Shown here piece by piece: positions 1-14,300 of a DNA stretch of 64,000 bases. The position numbers and the translations under genes were made by a program. The DNA comes from Cyanoderma ruficeps (Eukaryota; Chordata; Aves; Passeriformes; Timaliidae): contig VZDJ01000003.1 of NCBI GenBank assembly GCA_008694505.1, forward strand, positions 178,782 through 242,781, in the 5' to 3' direction. The notes under the pieces are model-generated. The model did not search any database. It saw only the letters and a list, made by a program, of their open reading frames with translations, and had not been told where the DNA came from. How positions within the stretch are numbered: the first letter of the stretch is position 1; each line of letters starts with the position of its first letter.

Positions 1-1240
1 TCACTGCTTCAGGAAGACCACCTCATCTGGACTGCTCCCATCACCCTATCAGGTTGTATTCTGACTCTGTCAGTGGTCTTTTGTATTATTGCATTTATTT
101 TATTTTATTCTACTTTTTTCCCCTTTCTTATTAAATTGCATTTCTGACTTGAAGCCTCTCACTTGTTTTGCTTTCAAACCACTACAGCAGCAAAAGGGCT
201 GGGGGACCACAGCCTCAGGGCCAACTTTACTTCTGTGCACATCCACAGCTGAACTGCACTGACCTGATCTGGAGGCAGACACCTCAATCTTGTCACCACC
301 CTGTGGGGCCTCTGTGCTGAGCTGTACCTTGGGTGGTGTTTCTAGAAATGAATGCACATAGTACATATCCGTTATTCTACTGGAATTTAAGAGCACAATC
401 TCAGCAAATGAGGTTGCTGTAGAGGGACCACCTCTCCCAAACTGACACCTACTGTGCCATAAACAGCAGCAGCTGCTGCTTTACAGCATGAGCTTCTCAT
501 TACACAAACTGGGCAGTTTTGGGGCAGTTTAATGCTGGTGTGCCCAGGGATCCCCAGAAAAAGAAAGGAGAGCTCTCTGAAAATCAACAGATACACCAGT
601 GGAAAGGCAGTATGAAGCACAATTTCCTGACAGAGCTACTGGCTCCTTCACCCTGGGCCACTGATGTGTACACTGGGTTTGCTTCACCAGTTGATGAAGT
701 CCTTCTGCCCCAGGGGTAGCTGATGTCTGCTTCCACTGCAGTGACTGCATGGCCAAGAGTCACTTCTCAGCAAAGTAAAGCAGGTGCAAAATACAGAAGA
801 TAACAACCCTCACAAAAGTAACTCTGAAAGCAGCAAGGCAGTGAAAAATCAATTTCCCCCTCTTCCCCCCACAGCAGTTAGATGGAACTTTTAATCTCCA
901 TGAATGAAAGGAGGATGAAATAGATTTTGCTGAAAATTGCTGGGGTTACAGTCTGCTGAGTCTGAATTCACTAAGGGTTCAAATGCTGATAAAATGTGAC
1001 CATCACCCCTGAGTAAAATAGGTGAGAAAAGGCAGGATGAAATGCTTCTGCCCGGACAATAATGGAAATGGCAAGACATAAAGGTTTTCAAAAGGTGAGA
1101 TATTTCAAACCCGTCCTCAGACTTGTCTGATGTTTGCTTAGGCTGTAGCTTTTTTTTCTTTTTAAATGAACTGTTATCAACCACCTTTTGAAGCTGTTTA
1201 AGATTAATAAAAAAGATGCAAAAAAACCTCAGAACAAGCT
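1..1240. other. Intergenic sequence downstream of TARS1, no supported gene
   Basis: No coding exon is recognisable here. On the minus strand a run of overlapping AATAAA-type hexamers lies around positions 88-108. The stretch 100-400 has a 98-codon minus-strand frame with no similarity I can name; its base composition and the adjacent A-rich end hint at an old repeat rather than a gene, but I cannot assign a family. Confidence 0.4.
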
Positions 1241-1246
1241 TTTATT
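1241..1246 (-). promoter_or_regulatory. Candidate polyadenylation signal for TARS1
   Basis: The plus-strand hexamer tttatt reads AATAAA on the minus strand. It is the first canonical AATAAA I find downstream of the TARS1 stop codon at 2355-2357, which would give a 3' UTR of about 1.1 kb. Variant hexamers nearer the stop could also be used, so the assignment is an inference. Confidence 0.4.
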
Positions 1247-1650
1247 TTTTGTCAGTGACAGACATTTTGCCTCTTCTTAGCCAGATGTAGAGAAAAACCC
1301 AAAACCAAACCCAGAATCAATAGATGAGATCCCTCAGCAGTAAGATATGAAGGGCTGCTAATAATGAGATGCCTTGGACGAGAGGCTTGGGAAGAAAGTG
1401 TTCCATGGGTGGGACTGTACACATTAAACTGAAAAGTAGCATTTGTCGTAAAGGAATAATCACTACCTTTTTTTGTTCAGTACATTCTTGTTTCTGGGTG
1501 ACAGATGCCCTTACTGTAATGGCACCTCAGAGACGTGAACAGAAACACCCTTTGCTCCTAATACTACTGTTTTCCTCAGCTGTTTTTTTGGCCCTACTGT
1601 GCCCTGCTTTTTCCAGACAGTGTTATCCCCTTTCTACAGCTCTGAGGACC

Positions 1651-2094
1651 TTACCTGCAGAGCAAGCACATTTCAGAGACTGCCTTTGGAAAGGGACACA
1701 GTAGGCTTTGGTTAGCAGCCTGCTGCTGTGTGGCAGAGGGTCCCACTCTGGAAATCAGGAATGCCTCACTTTGGGAGCAAGAGACACTGCCAGAGGTGAC
1801 AACCCCTATGGAAGAAGGAGGCCTCTGTTCATGTCCCTGTTCGTGTGACTGGGAGCTCTGGAGAGTCAATATATTCACAGATGGTAAGAGATCATGAGAC
1901 AGGACAGCAAAGTATGATTTTCTTTGCTTGTGGAGACGCTCCAGAAGCTGCTGCTGCAGTACATGGTTACTATGTTGGTTCTTAAGCCTGAGGTCTATTG
2001 TGAAACTGGCATGAAAAATATTTGTTATCAAAATGTATGTTATTCTTAACAGGGCAATCAGAATGCCACAGATACCCCTGATTAATGTTTCCAT
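1651..2094 (-). CDS. Unrecognised 147-codon ORF downstream of TARS1, possible small membrane protein
   Basis: An open frame begins at an ATG (2092-2094) with A at -3 and G at +4, a strong Kozak context, and starts 261 nt past the TARS1 stop on the same strand. Residues about 7-27 form a hydrophobic stretch that could be a signal anchor. A basic, Gln/Leu/His-rich middle and a Ser/Gln-rich tail follow. I do not recognise the protein. No canonical AATAAA lies between the TARS1 stop and this ORF, so it may be inside the TARS1 3' UTR. The frame could be fortuitous; only conservation across birds would make it a gene. Confidence 0.2.
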   Translation of the reverse strand: METLIRGICGILIALLRITYILITNIFHASFTIDLRLKNQHSNHVLQQQLLERLHKQRKSYFAVLSHDLLPSVNILTLQSSQSHEQGHEQRPPSSIGVVTSGSVSCSQSEAFLISRVGPSATQQQAANQSLLCPFPKAVSEMCLLCR

Positions 2095-2354
2095 CTTGCC
2101 TCGCAGTCACAGAAAGTCATTGCATCTCACTTTATCTGTCATTGGTTAGAAGCCACAAAACTTTACTTCAGTGTTTTTGAAAAACTTGATTTTTTATATA
2201 AAAAGATGCATTTTTGACTGAAGAAAGATCCCCATTAAAATGAGCAAGAGGTTCAAATGTGAAATATACTTCAAATCTGGCTCAGAACAAAAACTCTGGT
2301 TAACTAAATTAGGAAAACTACAAATTCTTTATATGCTGGGTAAAGCAGATGGTG

Positions 2355-5300
2355 TTAAAATTCTTCTTCAGCTTGTCTGGAACGAGAACATTTCAGCTGC
2401 AGCAGCCTCTCCACAGTGTCTGCAATGGTTCTTTCCCCATGCACCTTGTTGTCTCGGGTGCGGATGTTCACTGTTCCACTTGCCTTCTCCTTTTCACCAA
2501 CAACTAGAAACAATCAAGAGGCAAAGGAATTAACTGTTTTTTCACAATTCTGTCACTTACTTGCAGGGTAGAGTTTCCCTGTCAAAAGCTGCTTCTACTC
2601 TTAATGGATCCCAGATGGTTTTAAGGCCAATGCCAGATCCTCAATTCACACAACAGGACTAACATGCTGCCTCAAAATATGTACTTCAGAATGAGTTTCT
2701 AATTTTTCCTGCATCACTATCTCTGAAAGAGGCTTCTCTTATGCATGCAAGCCTAGTTCAGAAGTGTACCACAGCTGCATGCAATGAAAACGTATTTTTT
2801 TTGCTGAAGTAGAAGCAGGAGCATAAATTATCGGGAGGATGGAAAATCATTGAAAATCTGACTGATAAAGGACATAAGATTTCATATTTATCCCCATTCT
2901 GTTGACCAGAAGACAGCAAAAAGTATCAATAATGCCTTGGGTCACAGTGATCTCCCTTCAGGGACAGCTAAACAAGCCAGGAATGCCTATGATGTCAGCA
3001 GAAGTTCTCTGCAGTGGAGGCGCTTAGGAACAAACTGACCTAAAACACTGATTGCAACTCTCTGCCTTGCTCACAGAATGATCAAACCCTGCAACAGAGG
3101 GGTCAGCCAGTACAAGGTAACTAATACCTTACCCAGAATAAAGTTATACTGTGCAAGTTGAGCATTCCTGATCTTCTTGTTCAGTGTGCACCCAGGATCA
3201 ACATCAACATCTGCCATAAATCCAGCATCATGAAAGTGCTGCCTGACCTAAGGAAAAAAAAAATTAAATTGTCACTACTGGATATTCATGACCATAAACT
3301 AATCATGACTTGTAGATTTAAACAATTTCAGATTATCTGAACCCTAAAACAAAGCCACTGCCATGGGTTCAGGCTTTGGAGATGAGCCCAGTTCAAGAAA
3401 TTAAAACACCTCAGCTATCATGCAAGTATACACACTATAAAAAATTATGTAAGCAGTGATGTGAACATCTAATGTTTGGGCTGAGTAGTGATTTGAGTTT
3501 GATATTGTAAAAGGCAACAGGTTGGTAGAGCTTACTGATTAGAAGAGTTTTTTTTAAAATTCTGTAGAGTATTTTATTTATATATAAATAGCTTTAAAGA
3601 ACTACAGGCAAAAGTGTGCTGGATGCTAAATATACAAAGGCTCATTTTCATCTTTCTCACGGTTCTGCAAGAGGTACATGGCCATCGGGGACTAGAACCG
3701 GAAGGGTAAGACAGATTTGAGCAGAGAAAAACTAAATTTTCCAAAAATGAAAGTTTCACAAAGATCAGCATTCGTTATTCACATATCCAAAGTATAACTT
3801 AGGTTATCTTTAAGTGATCTACAACTTCAGCAGTTAATTGTCACTGTAATACAAAAAATGACTCAATGTAATATACAAAGACTTGGAATACGTCTCTGAA
3901 ATAAATACTCTTAATCATTAATAACTAAGTATTTCAGATCAATACAATATACTGAAAACAAAGCCCTGAAACCATATACATCACCTTTTGTGCATATTCA
4001 TCACATGCTGGTCCTACTGGTACCACCATTACTTGCTGTGGGGACAGCCAGAGTGGCCTTCAATAAACAAACAAAACAAGTTTATATAACTTTCAGTGTT
4101 GTTTCAGTACAAAAAATACTATTTACAGAGAGGAATAAAAGCTACACAAGAGACTCTTAAAGCCAGCTGCACAGATTGGGTTCAGAGGTGATGAGAGCCC
4201 TGTATTCATTACAATCATTTACCCAAAAGAACTGAGTATTTAAAAGGATTGGAAAAGCGTGGGCACGAGCACTTACTGACTAGAAGACTGCTGTTGTGTC
4301 TTATGACAGCTAACAAAGCCTAATTGATTGAGCTCATTCCTAACTAAGCACAGGAAAACCTTTACTTTTGAGTCGTCATAATCAGAGGAGTCACTCCCAC
4401 TGGGTATTAACACAGGTAAAGTAGGTCACCTACATAAATGACTCTTCAGAAGACGGTCCTGCTGCAAAAGCAGTCGGGATGCATATGCCGTGGGAAGACT
4501 AGCTGTATGCTGCACCTGCACTGGCAGTATCATGTAGAACATACCGTATCTTGAATCATTTCACATCTAAGGAAGGTGGCTCAGAAGAAATTGCCCTGTG
4601 GTATTCCTAGGCATTTCACTCTAGCAAGCAAGTGGAACAAACACACCCTCTTGACTCTCTAGTACTTGGGGCTAATTTCTCTCCTACTTGAAGAGTTTAC
4701 TTGAACTGGAATAACTTTCCAACATTACCATTTGCCTCCATAGTTCTCAGTTAGAATGGCAATCATTCTCTCCACAGATCCCAAGATAGCCCGGTGAATG
4801 ATAACTGGTCTGGTCTTGTCATTGCCGTCATGGCTGTAAAGAAATGCTTTTGAAAGGCTTTTTTTCTTGATTCAACCTTATGTCTGTCACTGAAGTTGGA
4901 TTACACAGAAGTTAAAACCACCAGCCTTTGAGCTTACCTGACAAAGGTGAGGTTGAATCTGACTGGCAACTGGAAGTCAAGCTGAATTGTAGCACACTGG
5001 TGGTAGCGGCCAATGGCATCCTTAATCTGAATGTCAATCTGAACAACAAAAAGATAAACTTTTACAGTTAAGAGACAAGCATTCCCCTCTGCAAGCAAAT
5101 TCACTGTTTTGAAATGGAGCTCCACTCAATGCAAAGGAATTCTGTATAGTTTTAAACAGCATAGTTTTACTTCAGCCTTCATTAGGTTTTAAGTTGTGAT
5201 GCAAAAAATGTTAGAGCTAAAATGGGGGCAGTATCTAGAGAGGGAATATATCAGGAGGGAACTACATTTAATGTCTCAAACTATATTTTGTGAGTTTCAG

Positions 5301-8300
5301 TCTGGAACTTTCATGGGCCTTTTCACTGAGTGAATACAGAAGAACATAAATACAGAACTGAACATGTCTCCCCACAAATGAGATTTCTTCAGCCTTGAAA
5401 TGGAAAATTTATACTTCTTTATTATGCAGTATTTGAAGACTTTGTATCTTGTGTTACAAATTCAGGGCATGAATACAGGACAAGAATCTGTTAAAGAGTC
5501 CACTTACCAGCAGCAACTCCTATCAATCAGTAACACTTGTTCTGACCTACGAGTCAAGCCTGTTCTTTCTTTTGTATCTAGCACTTAAATCCTAAGTACA
5601 CTTAGGATACAACCCAGACAGAGAAGACTTATAGAAAATAACAGACTTACAGTGTCCTGACCATATTTATTTATTACACTCTTCACTTACTTATCATTTT
5701 ACCAGTATATATCAGGCTATATATTGAGGCAGTATGCCTTATTTTCATTCATGTAATAAACAAACAGATCAGTGTTTTAACAACTCAAGATCTAAATGTC
5801 TTTTCAATTTTGCATCCAGAATGCAGCTAGTCACCAAAGAGCTTCTAATAAAAATAAATTATTTACAATCTAATTTAATTCCTAATCCAGATTGTATAAA
5901 GAGCAAGAGTAAGATTAATTAATGTTAACAAAGGTTCCTGTATATTTGTTTTCTTTCAATCAAATACAGAAATGACTAAATATTAGCTGCTATAACACAT
6001 TTTACCTACAAGACAAAAATCAAAACTGATTAAAGTGGCACACAAATAGAGAAATCAGAACCTGCTTACTAAATGAGAACACAAATAAAAATGTAGTGTA
6101 TGCCTATTAAGGGAAGATTGAAAGGCCATTTCATAATGCTCTGTGTCCTTACGTGCAAAGATAACAATGAAATTTCTAAAAAGCTCTACTTAATCTGTCC
6201 AAACTGAGGAGACTGTTCTTAAGAAACCTAACAAATTCACATGATCAATTCATGGGGATTTTTACACTACTAAAACCCACCAGTAACTCAACACGATTTT
6301 GAAACTGTGCAGCTAAAGGAATAAAAATTTGCTTAACCAGTAAGTTTACTTTTGATTTTTCTCCTGATTTAGGATTCTGCTGCTAAAAGGATTATTTCCA
6401 ATGCAGAAGTTGCTCTGCTAAAACAGGCCTTATAGTGCCACCTTGTGTTTATGTCACCCACTAAACCAGCCAGCTGTGTAAGCAGCAGCTGTGTAAGCAG
6501 CTGATGAATAGTTTATTAATGTTAAATTAAGTAAATGAGTGTTAAAGCAGTTAAAACTATGTGAAAACCAGGATCACAGAAGATTATTTCTCAGACAAGT
6601 ATGTTAGAGTTTATGTATCTGTAAAAACAGAGAATTTCAGTCAGACAGCATCTTAAAATGGGATAACAAAAAAATAATCCCTTCTTCCTCATTTCAGCCT
6701 TTTGCCTTATCCAAACAGAATTTAAAGCCAAATCCAGCTAGGGGTTAGCAACACACTAACCTTAGGTCCATAGAAAGCTCCATCACCAGGGTTTAACTCC
6801 CACTTCTGACCAAAGGCATTGAGGCTGTTTTCAAGTTGCTGGAGATAAAGGACACACACATTCAGTGTTTCTTTCCACATTACAGTTCTAGGTCAGTCTG
6901 CACCTACAAACAGGCAACCCTACCAAATAGTCACTACTTCTCACTTACTGCTGAAACACATTTATTTTCTGAAAAAGGGAAGTTTTGGAAGAACATCAGC
7001 TAAAAAACCCTAAATTTCTCCAAATTCAAATGCACAAAATTAATGCACTCATTTTGGAAGAGGCCAAGCAAGCATTAGCTAAAATACAAGAACTTTTTAT
7101 ATTAACTTCAAAGCTTGTAGTTAATGTTGAGATGGTTATCTGCCCTGGTGCACCAAATGTCTATTCCTGCCCTATCTTCTCCCCAACATTGCAGCTGCAG
7201 TGGCCAACCCCAACCCCTTTCAGCCTCACTTTTGGGAGATGGCTTTTGGTGTTATTACAAGGGTTGCCAGAATTGATTCTCTTCCTCCTTTTTAATTATC
7301 AAAAAAAGACAAGGAGAAAGAGTTCATTTGATGCTTACACGGAGACTGCCTCTATACTGAGAGTAAACTATTTACAGCAGCCAGACTGAACTGAAGGCAG
7401 TTAGTGAAGTTATATTGCTCATGCCCAGCCTAGCTTCACTGTACCTCCCAGAAGGCAGTAACTTCTTGCAGAAGATGCAGCCTTACATCATTGAAAAGAA
7501 TAAAACTAGTGTTTTACCTTTTCAGCTTGATTCCACACTTCAATATCTCCCAGGTACTTTTCAGGACGAGTGGAGAGATTCAGTTTAAATGAAAATCCAA
7601 AGACATCATATACGGCTCGCAAGAAATCCAGACAGCTCTTCATCTCCTCTTCAATCTTGATGATAATAGAAATCATGTCTCAAACACGGAAATTCCAGTT
7701 TACCTGATTTTAATACCCAGTTTCATTTAGCAGCAGCCCCCACCTGCTCCATAGCACAGAAGATGTGAGCGTCGTCCTGCTGGAAGCGGCGTACTCGGGT
7801 GAGTCCTGTGAGAGCTCCCGACAGCTCGTTGCGATGCAGGACACCAAAATCTGCCAACCGCAGCGGCAGCTCGCGCCACGACCTCGGCCGATGGTCAAAC
7901 ATGAGGCTGAAGGAAAAGTTTATTACTTGAAGCTCATTAAAAACCAAAATTCTAAAAAGAACAGTCAGGGAGAAAAAGCCAGTGATGAAGCACATGCCCA
8001 TAAGGCTAATGATGTAATCTGGATAGAGCCATCAGTCTTATCTAGATTTGTCAAGAAAACAATCTTTTACAGCTGGTAGGCCTTTCCCTCCTCACAGAGA
8101 GGAGTAAAACAGCTCCTAAAACTGAGCATTAAAAGCTGAATACATGAACTGCCACAAAATTGATAATGCCCCAGTAATGGTGGGGTCACTCTAATGATGG
8201 TAAAATGACATGACATTTCTCAGTGTCTCAAGTGAAGAGAGCATGTAGACAGCAAGACATGTAATTACAACATTCCTGACGGAATGAATAACTCAAGGTA

Positions 8301-11300
8301 GCCATCTTTATAATTACACAGGCAAAGGAAGAAGAGTGGGTTTCGTTTGGGGCTTTTTTCAATCAGCACAATCTCTGGTAACCTGCTATCTATTTACCAG
8401 TGTCCTGGACAATTCATAGGCTTCAGAGCAAAGAGTTCTTTCTCCACTTCAAAGGAAAACATATTGTCACTGTAATGCTGCCAGTGCCCTGAAGTCATCC
8501 ACAGTTTGCTGTTGAAAACATTTGGAGTGACAACCTCCTGGAATCCACGTTTTCGATACTCACTCTAGAACAGGCACAGTACATAAAATAAGTAATAAAG
8601 AAAACAAAGGCAAGCACAGGCTTTAATCTGCAGCCACAAAAATATAAAAATGATGCCGTACAGAAGTCCCACGACTTAGAAAGGGAAGGGAGAAAGAAGA
8701 CAGAACTTCAAGTTGGACATGCCAGGATACATCCCTTCCACCACCTTTCCCCTAAACAATTTCTCTAGTAGAATGTAAGCAAGAAGAACAAGCTTCCTCC
8801 CTGCAAGCAATTCAGCAGTCTCTAATTACTCAATGACGCTTAATATATTACACTGACAGACTTCAGAATTCTTTTCCTACATATATTTTCAAAACAAACA
8901 GGTCTACAAAACCAAATGAAGTATGTTTATTAAAATAAATCAATATGCATCAATGGAACAGCAATAGTGTGAACTTAGCTCTACTATTAGATGTTGAAGA
9001 ATTCCTATGACAAAGCACCTTTATCACAGCTTTAACCACAGGTATAAAGTTTAATACTGTTAAATGTAGCATGCTCTTATGTATTTTTTTAAAATTATGC
9101 AATTTCTCCTACAAGATTTCCAGAAGATACTACTTACCCGTATAAATTCAATTAATGTGTTATAAATGTAAGCTCCTTTTGGCAAGAAAAAACAGCTACC
9201 AGGGCTGAGCTCATGGAAGAAAAACAATTCTTGGTCCTGCAGGAAAATATTACTTTAAAAACTTAGTATTTGCACCCTACCTTTTTCACTTAACATTCAC
9301 AAATAAATTGCTACTGACTGGGCACAGTAAGAAGAGTTTCAAAAAGAAAAACATGGGAAAAAACCCAATATCCAATACACCAGATGTATTTTCACCAGTA
9401 CTTTTATGTCTGTCAGCAGTTACAGGGGAAAGAAATTTTTCAGTTTCCTGTTTCGTTCATTACTGATGTGCCAAAACTTTACACTGAACTCCCAACTGTG
9501 CCCCCACAGTTCCCTCTGCACATTGACAAGTATATGTTTCGTTCTGCTTCTGCAGCTCTTTAATTATCTGCACACGAACTGAATGTGTGGACTACAGTTG
9601 GTTAATGTTCTTACAAACAGGTACACACACCTGAGGTCTGCATATGGGGAGCTCTTCAGTATTTTGGCATGCTGTACTAGCAGCAGACATTTTAACCCTC
9701 TTCAGAACTATCAGTTATCTGACAGGGGTTTCCATCTGAAAAAACAAACCCAAAATCCAGCCATCTGAAAACACAGCTGTATACTGCAGATTCAGAAATC
9801 ATGCAGAAGGAAAGAACTGCGTGAACAGGCTGCAGCAAACTGTGTAGGAATGAGCACTGCCTGCAGACTGGAGCATTCATGGGTTGCAGACTGAAGTCTT
9901 TATATCCTGTTCTGATCAATGTGTGCAATAAGGATGTCACTGTGTTTAAAGCATTATAAAGTTACTTATTTTAGGACTTGGATGCTCACAAGAAAAGCAG
10001 TTGACTTCACAACCCAGCTGAAATCACACCTTGGTTGTGGCAGCAAGTATAGGCTGTCTTCAAGATGCTCCATATCCCCACAGTGCTTTTGAAATATATT
10101 ACTAGAAAAGCTGTCTCACCCGCCCAATTTTTCTGTGATCTCTGCTTTTAGCCTCCTCCTGGAATTTCTCCCACTCCTTTAGCATTTTTGTATCTGGGAA
10201 TGAAATTCCGTAGATCCTCTGGAGGGACTCCATATCGGCCTTGCCTTCCCAATAGGTAGAAGAATTCTGCATGCAAAAAGAAATGAAACATTGAAGAAAA
10301 GAAGAAGCCTCCACATTTTAATACTTCTGCCTGCTACAAAAAGGCACACAATTATTAATAAATCATTACTGGGAACAACCAAGGCATAAGGAGAACTTTA
10401 ATGTGAAATTCTGAGCACTGATTGAAAAAATCCTTAAACATAAATACATTAAGTAAAAATTATTTCAGGCTCTTGTCTTTTTTAACAGCCAATGTGCTTT
10501 GTAGCTATCCTATTCCAACTGTTTACTCAGAAACAGCTATAATCATCAGCTGAGCAAAAACTATAAACTCGAAGTTCAGCCAAACCTGAAACCAAACTCA
10601 CACTTGTGCTGGAAGTGCAGGCCATGGACACTTAGTTGGGCTTCACACCATGTGAATATCATTCTAGCATACAATCTTTCACAATCTGTAACACCAAGTT
10701 TTTGGCCAGCTTACCCATTCCACTGTACATTCCTGGCTAAGCCCAAAGACAGCAACGCTTCTGAAGCGTTGCAGTAAAAACATTTGCTTAAGGCAGTTCC
10801 AGCACTTACCTTATGAATTTTTATGGTCTTTATCTTGCCAGTATGTCTGACATGAGGGCCTCTGCATAAATCTATCAGGGGACCACACCTAAGAAAAGGA
10901 AAGCATTTATTTGGTATATCTAATTCTGGAACAATAAATCCAGTAATACTATGATCCAAGTATAATTACCTATATACTGTAGTAGTCGGGGTATTGACCT
11001 TCTCATTCAGGATGCGACACTTGAATTTATTATACTGAGAAGAAAAGCAGCACACATACTTGTTAACTCCTTGTTAAAAAAAGAATGGCCAACAGCTTAA
11101 ATTATTTGCAAACCTGATGCTATGTTGCATCAGAACAGGCCTGTAAAGGAGATAAGACAGGAGGACAGACAGTAGTGGAGCAAGGTGCCCAGTGAGCAGG
11201 CTGTGCAATCTCTGTCCTCTCTGTCCTCCAAACGTTTTGAAGGCCCAAATGGACAAACTCAGGAAACCTGGTCTGACCTCAGTATCCCCATGTCTGACCC

Positions 11301-14300
11301 CATGTCCTGTGCATGAGACTGGCTGGATACCTATGGAGGTACCTTCCAACCTGAATGAAACTACAAATCTCCTGATGTCCTAATAGTGAAAACTCATTAA
11401 TGAGTGCCTCAGTAGTGCCAAAAAATTATTTGCAGCTAGATACTAGAGAGACAGGCAGGTTTTACTGTTGCTTGGACTCATTTTAAAAGAGTCTAAAAAT
11501 GTTTTATAAAGCTTTCTGAATGCAGCAGCAACATATGCAATCGCAGTATTGATAGTATGGGGTTACTCAAAAGGATTTTGAGGCAGTAAGACCTAAAGAA
11601 CAGAATGTCAACTTCACTGTAACCAAGATGTTTAGTTTCATGCTATTGTTTTAACTAAATCAAGTAGAACTTTGCCTAGGCAGTGGAAGGCTGGAGGGGG
11701 GATGAACGTGATTCTTAGTTGAACATGTAGGCTCTAAAATAAAGCTAGATATTAGGTCAGGAAGGCCTGTACCTGGATAATCATCCATAGGATAAATTAC
11801 ATTATTGTTAATTGTAACGCTTATTTGGTAACCAGTTATGATCATCATCTTCAATAAGAATCAATTGTTACAGGTTTATGCTTGGGTAGAATCAATGGAA
11901 GAATAGGGATTTAATGATTAACATGTGCAGTTATGTAACGGGAGGGTATAAAACCTTGTCTATTTTGTGATTTTGTCAGAGTCAGATTTGGGTTTGTATC
12001 CTGTACCCCGACTCCCAGAGCTCTTCAATAAAGCACCTGCATATAATCATCCAGTGATTATGTGTTTCAACGCTAACAGTATCACCACGGACAAGCTAAC
12101 ACAATATAACTGCACACATAATATGTTGCAAATTTACATTTCTGGGAAGTAAATAAAGAATGTGGCCTCACAGAATTTAGCTACATCACCCTGCGGAAGA
12201 ATGAGAATTCTAACAGTTTTAGAAAATCAGAATACCTATTTCCAAAAACCTAAGAATTACTTCCTTTTTCTTTCTTTTTTCGGTTAAATATCAGAAATGA
12301 GTTTCTAAGAACATATCACCTGAAAAAGTTAATTTGATATACTTTCTTCTACCACTAATGCGACATGCCCTGAAGCTACAAATACTTAGAAGACTAATTG
12401 CACGACACTAGAAACAACTTTCTACAACAGCCCACCTTAAACATTTCAAGCAGTGTTTCCTTCTTAACTTCCAGTCTTTCAAAAGCTTGTTTTTCCTTCA
12501 TTATCTTCTTGCATAATGTCTCCAAAGCAGAGAAGTCATTACTCGATACACCCCTAAAATAAACACACAGGGAAGTGAGTCATTTTTCTCTTTCATTTGC
12601 AATTTGTGATCCAGGTGCAACGCACCAACCTGTGGTTGGGACGTCCTGCAAAAACAACAAAGCCATCTACAGCAGTACATATGACTTTGTTCTAGGAACA
12701 AGCACACAGCAGGAGTTTTGCTGTGACTGTCACCCATCCCCAAATGAACTCCCCTAATGAGTTCCAAAAAGAAGAAGAATAGAAAACCTACCCTTCCTCA
12801 AGAAACATGTCATAGTAAAATCCATTTTCTATTGGTGGGCCATAGCACAAACAGCCACCATAGATTCGTTCCATAGCTTCACCCATTATGTGAGCACTTG
12901 AGTGCCAGTAGACCTAACAGAAGTAAAAAAAGAAGGGATCAGTCTGAATACACATGACACATTTCCAACTGTTTTATTTAAAACCTTCTCTTAAATGCTT
13001 GTTTTCAAGGATACTTGAGGCACATCCCACATTAGAGAAGTGTGCAGAACAGAAGCAACCTGCCCAGCAGCACTCTCATCCTCAGCATCAATGTTTCCAA
13101 AAAGCAGCACTTCCACTGTGGAAAAGGAAAACTTTCTGATTGTTCTGGTAGCAAACAATTCTTACTTTCAACTACTGCTGACATTAAGTAATTATTGTCA
13201 AGAAGTCAAGAAAATAATTCAGAAACCCTTTTTTCTATGAACTTTAATCAATCAGATCTGCATAACGACCAAGAGATGTGCTTTCAACATACGGCCGTAG
13301 TTCTAATCCAGCAATCTTATGCATGGGAAATCCTGCACGCTCCATCTTGTAGAACACCTGAGGTTTTGACAAAACCAAATCTCTTAAGAGTCAGTCTGCC
13401 TTGGTTAGCACAAACTGAAATCACAAATTGGCAACTGTCATTCAGCCAACACGAAAATGCTAGGTTTGAATAAAAGACTTCTGTGATGAGTTTGACTGAC
13501 AGCTTCTTGTACCAACAGATTTTTTTCTAAAGAACCTGTTCAAAAATTTACGGACTGTGCACATGTAGCTGATTGAATAGCCAAAATAAAAAAGTAGATA
13601 CTCTTGCATATACAAAGAAAAAGAGCAGTCTATTCAGTATTTTTATGGTTCTACATAGAAAGTATTTTTCTACACAGTTTTGTTCCCAAAATCAGTGCTG
13701 AAGATGTTCAAAAGACCTACTTTACATTAAAATGAAGGCTGAAAATACAAGTTTTTAACAAGAACTACAGCAACCGCAAGCAGTCCTGGCTATAAGTACA
13801 CAGTAAAATGTACATTATCTGCAGTACCACAACTCTCAGGTAAGGAACTATGAGGAAACGCAGATACACCTAAACCACAAACCTGTTCTCTTCATCTTCC
13901 GAACACAGTAAATATTTAGGTAACTGCAAGAGGCTGAATTAAATGTAAACCTGAAACAAAAAAAGGTTTTGCTAAAAGATACTCACTGCTTGAGCTTCTT
14001 CATCTTCAAACTTAAGCAGCTCCAAGGAACAATCCTCCTCCAAAGGACGGTCTAGATCCCAAACCACCTTGTTCACTTTGGCAATAACCGTATTGTCAGC
14101 TAATCCCTGACTACAGAACAAACACAAAAGTACAATTATAAGAAAGTATATTGTATTTTGAAATCAGAAGTTCTACAAATTTGCCCTCCAGTTTGAATAA
14201 GACTTCAGAAGTGCTCAAAGTGGATATAATGTCATAAATAAATTCTAAATAAATAACCAGTTTAGCCAGTCCTGAATACTCATGAAAAATCCTACTTATA

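Noticed and set aside
6985..7389. 134-codon plus-strand frame in a TARS1 intron
   Set aside because: No family resemblance, and it lies between verified TARS1 exons 14 and 13 on the opposite strand. Chance length is plausible.
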